Part shown: piece after piece, positions 9,770-19,196 of the stretch | How positions within the stretch are numbered: position 1 is the first letter of the stretch | Layout: each line of letters starts with the position of its first letter | Assembly: GCF_015265435.1 (NCBI RefSeq) | Contig: NZ_JABJWH010000001.1 | Span: 62,001-126,000 of the forward strand | Origin: Alloalcanivorax profundimaris | GTDB taxonomy: Bacteria > Pseudomonadota > Gammaproteobacteria > Pseudomonadales > Alcanivoracaceae | Length of the DNA: 64,000 nt | Reading direction: 5' to 3' | Translations under genes and position numbers: made by a program | Notes under the pieces: generated by a model | The model's database searches: none | What the model was told of the DNA's origin: nothing | Seen by the model: the letters and a program-made list of their open reading frames with translations, nothing else

Positions 9770-10773
9770 GCCTGATCAACGCCCCCTCCCCGCACACCCG
9801 GGAGCGCACCGACACCGGCGCGGTGATGCGCCGGGTAATCCTGGCCACCCTGCCCGGCCTGGCGGTGCTGGTCTGGCAGTTCGGCGCCGGGGTGCTGTTC
9901 AACGTGCTCTGGGCCGCCGCCGTGGCGCTGGCCTGCGAGGCCCTGTTCCTGCGTGCCCGGGGCAAGCCGGTGGGCTTCTACCTGCGCGACGGCAGCGCCC
10001 TGGTCACCGCCGTGCTGCTGGGCCTGGCGTTGCCGCCCACGGCGCCCTGGTGGCTGCCCCTGATCGGCGTGGCCTTCGCCATCGTGGTGGCCAAGCAGCT
10101 CTATGGCGGGCTGGGCATGAACCCGTTCAACCCGGCCATGGTGGGCTATGTGCTGCTGCTGATCTCCTTCCCGGTGGCCATGACCCAATGGATCGCCCCG
10201 GGCCAGGCCCCGGCTCCGGCCGACAGCCTGGCCCTGTTCCTCGGCCAGACTCCGGCGGACGCCTTCAGTGGCGCCACCCCCCTGGACACCTTCCGCACCT
10301 GGGCCGGCGACGCCGGTGCCCTGGCCGAGCACGGCATCCTCCAGGGCGTGCTGGCCGGTCGCGGCTGGCAGTGGGTAAACCTGGCGTTCCTGGTCGGCGG
10401 CCTTTATCTGCTGGCGCGCCGGGTGATCGGCTGGCACATTCCGGTGGCGTTCCTGGCCGGCCTGGGCGTGCCGGCGCTGATCGCCCATCAGATCGACGCG
10501 GCGCGCTTCGCCGGCCCGCTGTTTCATCTGTTTTCCGGCGGCGCCATGCTGGGCGCCTTCTTCATCGCCACCGACCCGGTGAGCGCCGCCACCAGCCGCC
10601 TGGGGCGCTTCATCCAGGCCCTGCTGATCGGCGTGCTGATCTGGGTGATCCGCACCTTCGGCGGCTACCCGGACGCGGTGGCCTTCGCGGTGCTGCTGCT
10701 CAACTTGGCGGCGCCGTTCATCGACTACTACACGCGGCCCCGCGCCTACGGCCATAAAGGAGCCCGCTCATGA
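9766..10773 (+). CDS. rsxD: electron transport complex subunit RsxD
   Basis: A polytopic inner-membrane flavoprotein subunit of 335 residues. The Thr in the periplasmic segment FSGATPLDTFR fits the S/T-G-A-T covalent FMN site of RnfD/NqrB-family proteins. The conserved NPFNPAMVGYV and FFIATDPVSAAT motifs are present. It overlaps rsxC by ATGA and rsxG by four bases. Confidence 0.96.
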   Translation: MSLINAPSPHTRERTDTGAVMRRVILATLPGLAVLVWQFGAGVLFNVLWAAAVALACEALFLRARGKPVGFYLRDGSALVTAVLLGLALPPTAPWWLPLIGVAFAIVVAKQLYGGLGMNPFNPAMVGYVLLLISFPVAMTQWIAPGQAPAPADSLALFLGQTPADAFSGATPLDTFRTWAGDAGALAEHGILQGVLAGRGWQWVNLAFLVGGLYLLARRVIGWHIPVAFLAGLGVPALIAHQIDAARFAGPLFHLFSGGAMLGAFFIATDPVSAATSRLGRFIQALLIGVLIWVIRTFGGYPDAVAFAVLLLNLAAPFIDYYTRPRAYGHKGARS

Positions 10774-11417
10774 TCCGCCAGGCGGTGACCCGCAACGCCG
10801 TGATCCTGGGGCTGTTCGCCATCGGCACCGCCGCCGCCCTGGCGCTCACCAACCAGGCCACCCTGGCGCGGGTGGAATGCAACCGCCAGCAGGCGCTGAT
10901 CGGCTCCCTGGCCCAGGTGATGCCCGCCGACCACCACGACAATGTGCTGCTCGACGACCGGGTGGCCGTGCGCGATCCGCTGCTCGGACGCGGCGGGAAA
11001 ACCGTCTACCGGGCCCGCCGCGACGGCGCCCCCGGCGGCGCGGTGCTGGAGGCCACCGCCCCGGACGGCTACGGCGGCGCCATCAACCTGATCGTCGGCG
11101 TGGATATGGACGGTCGCGTTCTGGGCGTGCGCGCGGTACCGCCGCACAACGAAACCCCGGGCCTGGGCGACAAGATCGAACGCCGCAAGTCCGACTGGAT
11201 CCTGTCGTTCAACGGCAAGTCCCTGGACAATCCGGCCCCGGACGGCTGGGCGGTGAAGAAAGACGGCGGCCGCTTCGACAGCTTCACCGGCGCCACCATC
11301 ACGCCGCGCGCCGTGGTCACCGCCGTGCACCGGGCGCTACGCTATTTCAACGCCCACCGCGACGACCTGTTCGCCGCCCCCGCCCTGCCCCATAACACGG
11401 AGACCTGCGATGGCTGA
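10770..11417 (+). CDS. rsxG: electron transport complex subunit RsxG
   Basis: A 215-residue protein with one N-terminal membrane helix and a periplasmic FMN-binding domain. [14 protein letters not shown] contains the S(T)GAT motif whose Thr carries covalent [14 protein letters not shown] is the conserved RnfG segment. The start overlaps the rsxD stop (ATGA) and its 3' end overlaps rsxE by eight bases. Confidence 0.96.
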   Translation: MIRQAVTRNAVILGLFAIGTAAALALTNQATLARVECNRQQALIGSLAQVMPADHHDNVLLDDRVAVRDPLLGRGGKTVYRARRDGAPGGAVLEATAPDGYGGAINLIVGVDMDGRVLGVRAVPPHNETPGLGDKIERRKSDWILSFNGKSLDNPAPDGWAVKKDGGRFDSFTGATITPRAVVTAVHRALRYFNAHRDDLFAAPALPHNTETCDG

Positions 11418-12120
11418 CGTGGACTACAAGAAAATCACCCGGGACGGCCTGTGGACCAACAACCCGGCCACCGTGCAGATCCTCGGCCTGTGCCCGCTAC
11501 TGGCGGTCACCGGCACCGTGGTCAACGCCCTGGGCCTGGGCCTGGCCACCCTGGTGGTGCTGATGGGCTCCAACGCGGCGGTGTCGATGATTCGCGGCTA
11601 TGTCACCGACGCCGTGCGTCTGCCCGCCTTCGTGATGATCATCGCCGCCCTGGTGACCATCATCGAAATGCTGATGCGCGCCTTCACCTTCGAGCTTTAC
11701 GAGATCCTGGGCATCTTCATCCCGCTGATCGTCACCAACTGCACCGTGCTGGGCCGCGCCGACGCCTTCGCCAGCAAGCACCCGGTGCTGCCCAGCCTGG
11801 TGGACGGCTTCATGATGGGCGCCGGCTTCCTGGTAATCCTGGTGATCCTGGGGGCGCTGCGCGAAGTGCTCGGCCAGGGCACCCTGTTCGACAATATGCA
11901 ATTGCTGTTCGGCCCCGCCGCCGCCGGCTGGCGCCTGGAGGTGATTCCCGACTACCCGGGCTTCCTGCTCGCCGTGCTGCCGCCCGGGGCCTTCCTGGGC
12001 CTGGGGCTGATCATCGCCGGCAAGAACGTCATCGACCGGCGCCTCAAGGACGCCCGCAAGGCCCGCCAGGCGGACGCTCCCAAGGCCAGCCGCCGGGTGC
12101 GCACCACCGGCAAGGTGTAA
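11410..12120 (+). CDS. rsxE: electron transport complex subunit RsxE
   Basis: A 236-residue polytopic membrane subunit, paralogous to RsxA ([33 protein letters not shown]). It pairs with RsxA in the membrane core. It has a basic cytoplasmic tail. It is the last gene of the rsx operon; nth, often adjacent to rsx in gammaproteobacteria, lies ~0.7 kb downstream beyond a small envelope gene. Confidence 0.96.
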   Translation: MADVDYKKITRDGLWTNNPATVQILGLCPLLAVTGTVVNALGLGLATLVVLMGSNAAVSMIRGYVTDAVRLPAFVMIIAALVTIIEMLMRAFTFELYEILGIFIPLIVTNCTVLGRADAFASKHPVLPSLVDGFMMGAGFLVILVILGALREVLGQGTLFDNMQLLFGPAAAGWRLEVIPDYPGFLLAVLPPGAFLGLGLIIAGKNVIDRRLKDARKARQADAPKASRRVRTTGKV

Positions 12121-12206
12121 AAACGCGGTTTTAACGACCTTATACAACGTTCACGCGCGGTTTCGGGTACAACATCGCCAAAGCCATGAAGAAAAAGGAG
12201 GCTGCG

Positions 12207-12737
12207 ATGAATACCCCGGCAACAGTGGCATTGGCCGTGGTCGGCACCCTGGCGGTGGTCGGCGTGGGTTACGGCGGTTACAAGGCCGTCAGCGGCGACG
12301 CCAACCGCTACGCGGAAGTGGTCAAGGTGGAACCCGCCACCAAGAGCTACCAGGAACCGGAGCAGCGCTGCCAGCAGGTCACCGTGCAGCGGCAGAAGCC
12401 GGTGAAGGACAAACACCAGATCACCGGCAGCGCCATCGGCGCCGTGGTGGGTGGTGTCATCGGCCACCAGTTCGGTGGCGGCAGCGGCAAGGACGCAGCC
12501 ACCGCGGCGGGCGCCATCGCCGGCGGCTACGCGGGCAACAAAACCCAGGAACGGATGCAGGAAGGCAACACCTACACCACCACCGAGGAACGTTGCCAGA
12601 CGGTGATGAACACCCGCACCGAGAAAAACGGCTACAACGTCACCTACCGCCTGGACGGCCAGACCCGCACCGTGCGCATGGACGACGAGCCCGGCGACCG
12701 TCTGCCGGTGGAAAACGGCCAGGTAGTCACGGACTGA
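12207..12737 (+). CDS. glycine-zipper 2TM-domain protein
   Basis: A 176-residue protein. An N-terminal hydrophobic segment serves as a membrane anchor or uncleaved signal. A Gly-rich zipper follows (GSAIGAVVGGVIGHQFGGGSG, then AAGAIAGGYAGNK), as in SlyB/Rick_17kDa-type envelope proteins. Two Cys lie in EQRCQQV and EERCQTV, each within a short duplicated motif flanking the zipper. The start at 12207 is set by AAGGAG six bases upstream; an upstream ATG has no such site. It inserts between rsxE and nth. Function unknown, probably envelope-associated. Confidence 0.75.
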   Translation: MNTPATVALAVVGTLAVVGVGYGGYKAVSGDANRYAEVVKVEPATKSYQEPEQRCQQVTVQRQKPVKDKHQITGSAIGAVVGGVIGHQFGGGSGKDAATAAGAIAGGYAGNKTQERMQEGNTYTTTEERCQTVMNTRTEKNGYNVTYRLDGQTRTVRMDDEPGDRLPVENGQVVTD

Positions 12738-12787
12738 CCCCTTCCCTTCTCCCCCGGGGCGGCATCGCCGCCCCAGCCCTTCCCGGT

Positions 12788-12793
12788 TATACT
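12788..12793 (+). promoter_or_regulatory. candidate -10 box upstream of nth
   Basis: GGTTATACTG contains TATACT about 40 bases before the nth ATG, in an otherwise GC-rich gap. No convincing -35 is visible, so this is tentative. Confidence 0.35.
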
Positions 12794-12833
12794 GCGCGTT
12801 TTCGCCGATCCGCCCCTGGCAGCGAACGTCATT

Positions 12834-13472
12834 ATGAACCGCGAAAAACGCACCGAGATTTTCCGCCGGCTGCGCGACCAGCGCCCGGAACCCACCACCG
12901 AGCTGCACTACGACTCCGCCTTTGAACTGCTGGTGGCGGTGGTGTTGTCCGCCCAGGCCACGGACGTGGGCGTGAACAAGGCCACCGCCCGGCTGTTTCC
13001 GGTGGCCAACACGCCGGCGGCGATCCGCGCCCTGGGCGTGGACGGGCTCAAGGAATACATCAAGACCATCGGCCTGTTCAATTCCAAGGCCGAGAACATC
13101 ATCAAGCTGTGCGACCAGCTGCTAGCGAAACACGACGGTCAGGTGCCGCGCTCCCGGGCCGCCCTGGAAGCGCTGCCCGGGGTCGGACGCAAGACCGCCA
13201 ACGTGGTGCTCAACACCGCCTTTGGCGAGCCCACCATCGCCGTGGACACCCACATCTTCCGGGTCAGCAACCGCACCCGCATCGCCCCGGGCAAGAACGT
13301 GCAGGAAGTGGAGCAGCGTCTCCTGCGCGTGGTGCCCGAGGAGTTCAAGCGCGACTGCCACCACTGGTTGATCCTGCACGGCCGCTATACCTGCACCGCG
13401 CGCAAACCCAAATGCGGCGAGTGCATCATCGCCGACCTGTGCGAGCTCCCCCTTTCCAAGCGTCCGGCTTAA
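12834..13472 (+). CDS. nth: endonuclease III (DNA glycosylase/AP lyase)
   Basis: Base-excision repair enzyme for oxidised pyrimidines. The 212-residue protein contains the helix-hairpin-helix LPGVGRKTANVVL with the catalytic Lys, the catalytic Asp in VDTHIFRV, and a C-terminal [4Fe-4S] cluster of the Cys-X6-Cys-X2-Cys-X5-Cys type (CTARKPKCGECIIADLC). The last codon and stop run directly into a single REP arm. Confidence 0.97.
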   Translation: MNREKRTEIFRRLRDQRPEPTTELHYDSAFELLVAVVLSAQATDVGVNKATARLFPVANTPAAIRALGVDGLKEYIKTIGLFNSKAENIIKLCDQLLAKHDGQVPRSRAALEALPGVGRKTANVVLNTAFGEPTIAVDTHIFRVSNRTRIAPGKNVQEVEQRLLRVVPEEFKRDCHHWLILHGRYTCTARKPKCGECIIADLCELPLSKRPA

Positions 13473-13483
13473 GCCGCTCCTAC
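13471..13483. repeat. half REP arm at the nth stop
   Basis: AAGCCGCTCCTAC begins inside the nth stop codon and has no matching second arm nearby. It is probably a REP remnant. Confidence 0.55.
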
Positions 13484-13503
13484 CGTGCCGACCCACGCCA
13501 ACG

Positions 13504-13536
13504 AAAAAGCCGGCCACCCCGGGGCAGGGAGGCCGG
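13504..13536 (-). terminator. putative terminator of the ComEA-like gene
   Basis: On the minus strand CCGGCC and GGCCGG arms close a ~15-nt loop and are followed by CTTTTTC, about 75 bases after the stop at 13610. Confidence 0.6.
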
Positions 13537-13609
13537 ACACGCGGAAATCATCGGAGAGCTCACGGGGAGGGCGTTTCCGCGCTAAAGCAGGAGTCGTTGG
13601 CCGCGGGGG

Positions 13610-13954
13610 TCAGAGCGTGATCTGGTCGCGCAGGCGCGCCAGGGTCTTCTCGCCGATACCCTTGATCGCCAGCAGTTGCTCCACCGACTGGAAGGGGCCT
13701 TCCTCGTCGCGCCATTGCACGATCAGGGCGGCGGTCTTGGGCCCCACGCCGCGCAGGCTTTGCAGCTCCTCGGCGCTGGCGGTGTTGAGGTTCACCGGCG
13801 CGCTGGCGGCGGCCCCCGCCGCCGGGGCGGCCTCCGGAGCGGCCTGGGCCAGGGGCGCCCCGGTCACCAGCAGCATGCCGAGCATCAGGGTGCACGCCAG
13901 GCGGCGCATGGGGCCGGCGCCCCGCAGGGTGAATCCGTTCATCAGAAATCGCAT
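13610..13954 (-). CDS. ComEA-like helix-hairpin-helix protein
   Basis: A 114-residue protein with an N-terminal signal or anchor (RRLACTLMLGMLLVTG) and an Ala/Pro linker. The C-terminal DNA-binding domain has two HhH motifs (VNLNTASAEELQSLRGVGPKTA and LLAIKGIGEKTLARL). Proteins of this type bind dsDNA in the periplasm during DNA uptake (ComEA/YbaV). No other competence gene is nearby, so a role in transformation is only family inference. GGAG precedes the ATG at 13954 with normal spacing. Confidence 0.85.
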   Translation of the reverse strand: MRFLMNGFTLRGAGPMRRLACTLMLGMLLVTGAPLAQAAPEAAPAAGAAASAPVNLNTASAEELQSLRGVGPKTAALIVQWRDEEGPFQSVEQLLAIKGIGEKTLARLRDQITL

Positions 13955-14067
13955 GGTGTATCTCCTCTTCTTCCTTGTTGAAAGCGGGTTTGCGTAAAAG
14001 CCACTTCACTGTAGGAAAGAAGAGGGAGACTGGCTGTCAGCCGATGCTGTGAGTTTGCGCGAGAGAT

Positions 14068-14763
14068 TCAGGAAAGACTTTGTAGGATATCGTCCACCAC
14101 CGCCGTAGGATTTGGCGCACGGGTAATGGGACGGCCGATCACCATGTGGCTGACGCCCAGGCCCCGGGCCTGTACCGGCGTCACCACCCGGCGCTGATCG
14201 TCGCCGGCGCTGCCCGCCGGGCGGATGCCCGGGGTCACCAGGTCGAAGTCCGGCCCGCACAGTTCCCGCAGCATGGCCGCTTCCCGGGCGGAACAGACCA
14301 CGCCATCCAGGCCATGGGCGCGGGTCAGCGCCGCCAGACGGCGCACCTGCTCCTCGGCGCCGTCGCGCAGGCCGATTTCCCGGAGATCGTCATCGGTCTG
14401 GCTGGTGAGCACGGTCACGGCGATCAGACGCGGCGGCGCGGCGTGGCCGGCCAGGGCCTCGCGGGCCGCGTCCATCATGCGCCCGCCGCCGCTGGCGTGC
14501 ACATTGACCATCCATACCCCCAGGTCGGCGGCGGCGCGCACCGCCCCGGCCACGGTGTTGGGGATGTCGTGGAACTTGAGGTCCAGGAACACCTGGAAGC
14601 CGCGCTCGCGCAGGGCTTCCACCACCGCCGGGCCGCCCCGGGTGAACAACTCCTTGCCCACCTTGACCCGCACCCGGGCCGGGTCCAGCCGCCCCGCCAT
14701 GGCCAGGGCGGCCTCCGGCTCGGCGTAGTCCAGGGCGACGATGATGGGGCTGTCGGCGGTCAC
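14068..14763 (-). CDS. pyrF: orotidine-5'-phosphate decarboxylase
   Basis: Last step of UMP synthesis. The 231-residue TIM barrel has the catalytic [11 protein letters not shown] motif, IIVALDYAE at the N-terminus and VTPGIRP near the phosphate site. The start is GTG at 14763, which overlaps the lapB stop as GTGA; no in-frame ATG gives the conserved N-terminus. The lapA-lapB-pyrF order is common in gammaproteobacteria. Confidence 0.96.
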   Translation of the reverse strand: MTADSPIIVALDYAEPEAALAMAGRLDPARVRVKVGKELFTRGGPAVVEALRERGFQVFLDLKFHDIPNTVAGAVRAAADLGVWMVNVHASGGGRMMDAAREALAGHAAPPRLIAVTVLTSQTDDDLREIGLRDGAEEQVRRLAALTRAHGLDGVVCSAREAAMLRELCGPDFDLVTPGIRPAGSAGDDQRRVVTPVQARGLGVSHMVIGRPITRAPNPTAVVDDILQSLS

Positions 14764-15938
14764 GATGGGTTGCCTCCTTCGGAGCGGGGTTTGATGGTGC
14801 CCCAACGGCGGCAGCTCGGGCAGCGCCATTGCAGCAGCGGGGTCTGGAAGCCGCAGCGGCGGCACTGGTACACGGTGTTGTCGGAGGTGAGCCGCTCGGT
14901 GAGTTCCTTGAGCATGCCCAGGTGCTCGCGGGCCTCGCCCTGGGCGGAGCCCTGCAGGTTCATGTCGATGATGCGGTGCAGGCCGCGCACCGAGGGATTG
15001 GCCTTCATGTAGTCGGCGATGAAGTCCGCCGCCTCGCGGTCACCGTAGCGCTCGCGCAACTGTTCGGAGAGCAGCAGCACCCGGGCCGTGGACGGCCGTT
15101 CGGCGCTGATGTCGGCGAGCAGCTTGATGAATTCCTCTTCCTTCTCCAGGTGCTGGTAACACTGACGCAGCTCATCGAGCACCTCGTCGAAGAAATCCGG
15201 GTCCTGCTTCCAGATGCGCTTGAAGGCATCGATGGCGTCGTTCCACTGCTCATCGCGCATCTCCAGGCGCCCCTGAACCACGCTGGCGCGCACGCACTGC
15301 TTGTCGAAGCCCAGGGCCCGGCGCAGCATGCGTCGCGCCGGCGTGAGCTCGCCCCGGGCGATCTGGGCGTCCGCTTCCTCGCAACAGTAATGCGCCAGGA
15401 TCGGGCCGATCTTGGGGTCGCTCTTGACCAGCTGCTCGCCCATGGAGATGGCGCTGCTCCAGTCCCGCTCCTGCTCGTAGAGGTGGGTAAGCTGGCGCAC
15501 CACCGGTTCGCGCTTTTCGCAATCCTGGTCGAGCATTTCCAGAAGCACTTCCTCGGCGCGGTCGAACAGGCCGCCGGCGAGATAGTCCTCGGCCAGCTCC
15601 AGCTGGATCTGCTCCTGGGTGGGGCGCGGCAGTTCGCCCTGCTCGAGCAGGTGGGAATGGATCAGGGTGGCGCGGTCGAACTCACCGCGTTTGCGGAACA
15701 ACCGCGCCATGCTGAGGTGGGTTTCCAGGGTCTGGTCGGACACTTCCAGGCTGTTGAGCAGGGCCTCCACGGCCTTGTCCGGCTCTTCGTTGAGCAGGAA
15801 ATTGAGGCCGGCCACATACTCCTGGGAAAGGGACTCCATGCGCCGGCGCTGGCGGCGCTTACCTTCCCGTCGCCCCAGGTAGAAGCCAGTGGCGATGGCG
15901 AAGAAGAACAGCGGAATCAGCCAAAGCGGTTCGCTCAT
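14760..15938 (-). CDS. lapB: lipopolysaccharide assembly protein LapB (YciM)
   Basis: A 392-residue inner-membrane-anchored adaptor that recruits FtsH to LpxC and so tunes LPS synthesis. It has one N-terminal helix ([19 protein letters not shown]), a series of TPR units, and a C-terminal rubredoxin-like zinc domain (CRRC...CPSC). The ATG at 15938 overlaps the lapA stop by four bases. Confidence 0.95.
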   Translation of the reverse strand: MSEPLWLIPLFFFAIATGFYLGRREGKRRQRRRMESLSQEYVAGLNFLLNEEPDKAVEALLNSLEVSDQTLETHLSMARLFRKRGEFDRATLIHSHLLEQGELPRPTQEQIQLELAEDYLAGGLFDRAEEVLLEMLDQDCEKREPVVRQLTHLYEQERDWSSAISMGEQLVKSDPKIGPILAHYCCEEADAQIARGELTPARRMLRRALGFDKQCVRASVVQGRLEMRDEQWNDAIDAFKRIWKQDPDFFDEVLDELRQCYQHLEKEEEFIKLLADISAERPSTARVLLLSEQLRERYGDREAADFIADYMKANPSVRGLHRIIDMNLQGSAQGEAREHLGMLKELTERLTSDNTVYQCRRCGFQTPLLQWRCPSCRRWGTIKPRSEGGNPS

Positions 15939-16174
15939 GAACGGGGCCCGAACAGACCGCGCACGCCCCGCAGGCCCAGTCCGGTCACCAGCCCCACCAG
16001 CAACCCGGCGGCCAGCAACAGCACCACCAGAGCGCCCAGGGTCACCTGCCATTGCAGGCCGCTCACCGGCAGCGACAGGGTCACGGGCTGGGTGTTCACG
16101 GTCACGAACAGGAAGGCCAGGCCGAACACCGCCAGCAGGGCCAGAATCAGAAAAATACGGTAGAGATTTCGCAT
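15935..16174 (-). CDS. lapA: lipopolysaccharide assembly protein LapA (DUF1049)
   Basis: A 79-residue membrane protein with two helices separated by a short NTQPVTLSLP loop, typical of DUF1049/LapA. It works with LapB in the inner membrane. It is coupled to lapB by ATGA overlap and follows ihfB. Confidence 0.92.
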   Translation of the reverse strand: MRNLYRIFLILALLAVFGLAFLFVTVNTQPVTLSLPVSGLQWQVTLGALVVLLLAAGLLVGLVTGLGLRGVRGLFGPRS

Positions 16175-16198
16175 CGCGCTTCGTCCTGCCCGGGGGAA

Positions 16199-16564
16199 TC
16201 AGCCGTTGGCCGCTTCACCACGGGGATGATCCCGGTCGTCCTGATCGCTACCGGAGGGATGGTCTGGCATGGATTCATTGACCCGTTCGCGCAATTCCTT
16301 GCCGGATTTGAAGTGCGGAACGTACTTCCCGTGCAGCTTCACGCTGGCGCCGGTCTTGGGATTGCGGCCCACGCGCGGGGCACGGAAATGAAGGGAAAAA
16401 CTGCCGAAGCCACGCACTTCGATGCGCCCGCCCTCGGAGAGGGTGTCGGCCATGACTTCGATAAGGTGTTTGACGGCAAGCTCCACGTCCCTGGGAGACA
16501 ACTGCTGTTCATTTTGTTTGGCAATACGGGCAATCAGTTTCGACTTGGTTAACGCTGACGCCAT
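16199..16564 (-). CDS. ihfB: integration host factor subunit beta with C-terminal extension
   Basis: DNA-bending nucleoid protein that forms a heterodimer with IHF-alpha. Residues 1-95 match the family ([40 protein letters not shown], with the intercalating Pro in the RNPKTG arm). The protein is 121 residues against the usual ~94-100: the last ~25 residues form a polar acidic tail rich in Asp, Ser and Pro. It lies downstream of rpsA, as in E. coli. Confidence 0.95.
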   Translation of the reverse strand: MASALTKSKLIARIAKQNEQQLSPRDVELAVKHLIEVMADTLSEGGRIEVRGFGSFSLHFRAPRVGRNPKTGASVKLHGKYVPHFKSGKELRERVNESMPDHPSGSDQDDRDHPRGEAANG

Positions 16565-16596
16565 TGCAACCTACTCCCCTGGGCTCCCTGCCCAGC

Positions 16597-16620
16597 GGGG
16601 CCGGCCGCTTGGCCGGCCCC
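16597..16620 (-). other. strong GC hairpin between rpsA and ihfB
   Basis: GGGGCCGGCC and GGCCGGCCCC are perfect arms around a 4-nt loop in the 69-bp rpsA-ihfB gap. With no U-tract it may be an attenuator or an mRNA-stability element that sets the S1:IHF ratio. Confidence 0.55.
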
Positions 16621-16633
16621 CGGGGAGGAGCCA

Positions 16634-18313
16634 TTATGACTCGTTGCTGTTTTCCATTTGCTGCTTGATCAGATCACCAATGGTCTTGGGTGCATTGGCG
16701 TCCTGATTCTGCAGGTTGTCCATGGCTTCACGATCCTGTGCCTGGTCCTTGGCACGCACGGACAGGTTGATAACCCGGTTCTTGCGGTCGACGTTGGTGA
16801 TACGCGCTTCCAGCTCGTCGCCCACGTTGAGAACCTGAGTGGCATCGCTGACACGGTCGCGGCTGATCTCGCTGGCACGCAGGGTGCCTTCCACGTTCTC
16901 GGCCAGTTCGATGGTGGCGCCCTTGGCGTCCACTTCCTTCACCGTGCCCTTGACGATGCTTCCCTTCTCATTGGCAGCAACATACTGAGCAAACGGATCG
17001 TCTGTCAACTGCTTGATTCCAAGGGAAATTCTTTCCCGCTCGGCATCGATGGACAGAACCACGGTTTCCAGTTCATCGCCCTTGTTGAAGTTGCGCACGG
17101 CTTCCTCGCCCTGCTCTTCCCAGGAGATGTCGGACAGGTGCACCAGGCCGTCGATACCGCCTTCCAGGCCGATGAAGATGCCGAAGTCGGTGATGGACTT
17201 GATCTTGCCGGTGATGCGGTCGCCCTTCTGGTAGTTCTCGGCGAAGGATTCCCACGGGTTGGGCAGGCACTGCTTGATGCCCAGGGAAATCCGGCGACGG
17301 TCCTCGTCGATATCGAGGATCATCACTTCCACTTCGTCGCCGATCTCGACCACTTTGGACGGATGGATGTTCTTGTTGGTCCAGTCCATTTCGGACACGT
17401 GGACCAGGCCTTCCACGCCTTCCTCGATCTCGGCGAAGCAGCCGTAATCGGTGAGGTTGGTGACGCGGGCACGGACCTTGGAGCCTTCCGGGTACTTCTG
17501 CACGATGTCGTGCCACGGATCCTCGCCCAGCTGCTTGAGGCCCAGGGACACGCGCATTTTCTCGCGGTCGAACTTGAGAACCTTGATCTCGATTTCCTGG
17601 CCCACTTCGACGATTTCGCTGGGGTGCTTGATGCGCTTCCAGGCCATGTCGGTGATGTGCAGCAGGCCGTCGATGCCGCCCAGGTCCACGAACGCACCGT
17701 AGTCGGTCAGGTTCTTGACGATACCCTTGACCACCATGCCTTCCTGCAGGGACTCGAGCAGCGCCTCGCGCTCGGCGGAGTGCTCGGCTTCCATGACTGC
17801 GCGGCGGGAAACCACCACGTTGTTGCGCTTCGGATCCAGCTTGATGACCTTGAAGTCCAGGTCCTTGCCTTCCAGGTGGGTAACGTCGCGTACCGGACGG
17901 ATGTCCACCAGGGAGCCGGGCAGGAACGCGCGGATCGGGCCGATATCGACGGTGAAGCCGCCCTTGACCTTGCCGGAGATCTGGCCTTTGACGATTTCGT
18001 CCTTGTCGAACGCCACTTCCAGCTCCGCCCATACTTCGGCGCGCTTGGCTTTCTCGCGGGACAGGCGGGTGAAGCCCATGCCGTCGTCGATGGCGTCGAC
18101 GGCCACTTCCACTTCGTCGCCTTCGACGATTTCCAGTTCACCGCTCTCGCTGATGAACTCGTTGCGGGAAATGATGCCCTCGGACTTCAGACCGGCGTTG
18201 ACGGTGACCCAGTCACTGTCGATGGAGACCACGGTGCCCTTGATGATGGAACCGCGGGCAACGTCCAGGTCCTTAAGGCTTTCTTCGAAAAGTTCGGCAA
18301 AAGATTCAGTCAT
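16634..18313 (-). CDS. rpsA: 30S ribosomal protein S1
   Basis: A 559-residue translation initiation factor-like ribosomal protein with six S1/OB domains, recognisable as recurring G.V......G.FV..GG..GL.H.S motifs. The start [13 protein letters not shown] is the conserved N-terminus. There is no good Shine-Dalgarno before the ATG, which is typical for this autoregulated gene. It lies between cmk and ihfB. Confidence 0.98.
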   Translation of the reverse strand: MTESFAELFEESLKDLDVARGSIIKGTVVSIDSDWVTVNAGLKSEGIISRNEFISESGELEIVEGDEVEVAVDAIDDGMGFTRLSREKAKRAEVWAELEVAFDKDEIVKGQISGKVKGGFTVDIGPIRAFLPGSLVDIRPVRDVTHLEGKDLDFKVIKLDPKRNNVVVSRRAVMEAEHSAEREALLESLQEGMVVKGIVKNLTDYGAFVDLGGIDGLLHITDMAWKRIKHPSEIVEVGQEIEIKVLKFDREKMRVSLGLKQLGEDPWHDIVQKYPEGSKVRARVTNLTDYGCFAEIEEGVEGLVHVSEMDWTNKNIHPSKVVEIGDEVEVMILDIDEDRRRISLGIKQCLPNPWESFAENYQKGDRITGKIKSITDFGIFIGLEGGIDGLVHLSDISWEEQGEEAVRNFNKGDELETVVLSIDAERERISLGIKQLTDDPFAQYVAANEKGSIVKGTVKEVDAKGATIELAENVEGTLRASEISRDRVSDATQVLNVGDELEARITNVDRKNRVINLSVRAKDQAQDREAMDNLQNQDANAPKTIGDLIKQQMENSNES

Positions 18314-18434
18314 GGATAATCTCGTGATACACATGCCAACCAGCAGACATGGGTTGTTCATAAAAGGCCGCGATTCCAAGCTGGTTTACTGTCAGAAACC
18401 GGGCAGCCTGTTTTCATGAAATCAGAACACCATT

Positions 18435-18499
18435 GTAGCAGCGGCCTCAGCCGCGAAACCGGCCGGCGGGCGCGGTATCGCGGCTGAAGCCGCTCCTAC
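18435..18499. repeat. REP-type palindrome between cmk and rpsA
   Basis: Arms GTAGCAGCGGCCTCAGCCGC (one mismatch to consensus in each half) and GCGGCTGAAGCCGCTCCTAC are separated by ~20 nt. This is the GGCTTCAGCC stem type. Confidence 0.8.
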
Positions 18500-18524
18500 G
18501 GGGTAATCTGGTCCACCGGCGCCG

Positions 18525-19196
18525 TCAGGTCAGGGACCGGGCACCGGCTTCATCAAGGATACGATCCACCACTTGCTCCACATTGAGCTCGGTGGAATCG
18601 ATCTCCACCGCGTCCGGAGCCGGCTTGAGCGGCGCCACGGCGCGCTGCATGTCGCGCTCGTCACGGGTTCGGATGTCCTCGATAAGGGTGGCGAGGTTAG
18701 CACCAAAGCCCTTTTCCTTCAACTGGGCGTAGCGCCGGCGGGCGCGCTCCTCGGCGCTGGCGGTGAGGAACACCTTGAGCGGGGCGTCGCGGAACACCAC
18801 GGTGCCCATGTCGCGGCCGTCGGCCACCAGGCCGGGGCGCTGGGCGAAGGCCCGCTGGCGGGCGAACAGGGCATCGCGCACCGGCTGCAGCACCGCCACC
18901 TGGCTGGCCAGCTCGCCGACCCGCTCCTCGCGGATGATTTCGCCCACGTCCTCGCCGTCCAGGATCACGGCGGTGTCGCCGGCCCCTTCCCTGAATTCCA
19001 CCGGCAGTTGCTCGGCCAGGTCCACCAGGCGCATTTCGTCATCCAGGGGCACGCCGCGACGTTCCGCGTGCAGGCCCAGCACCCTATACAGGGCGCCGGA
19101 ATCCAGCAGGTGCCAGCCCAGGCGGGCCGCCACCCGCCGCGCCACGGTGCCCTTGCCGGAGGACACCGGGCCGTCAATGGTGATTACGGGGATCAT
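18525..19196 (-). CDS. cmk: cytidylate kinase
   Basis: Phosphorylates CMP/dCMP. The 223-residue protein has the P-loop GPVSSGKGT near the N-terminus, the [10 protein letters not shown] motif and the lid Arg cluster ([13 protein letters not shown]). The start overlaps the end of the tyrA-aroA gene by four bases. Confidence 0.97.
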   Translation of the reverse strand: MIPVITIDGPVSSGKGTVARRVAARLGWHLLDSGALYRVLGLHAERRGVPLDDEMRLVDLAEQLPVEFREGAGDTAVILDGEDVGEIIREERVGELASQVAVLQPVRDALFARQRAFAQRPGLVADGRDMGTVVFRDAPLKVFLTASAEERARRRYAQLKEKGFGANLATLIEDIRTRDERDMQRAVAPLKPAPDAVEIDSTELNVEQVVDRILDEAGARSLT

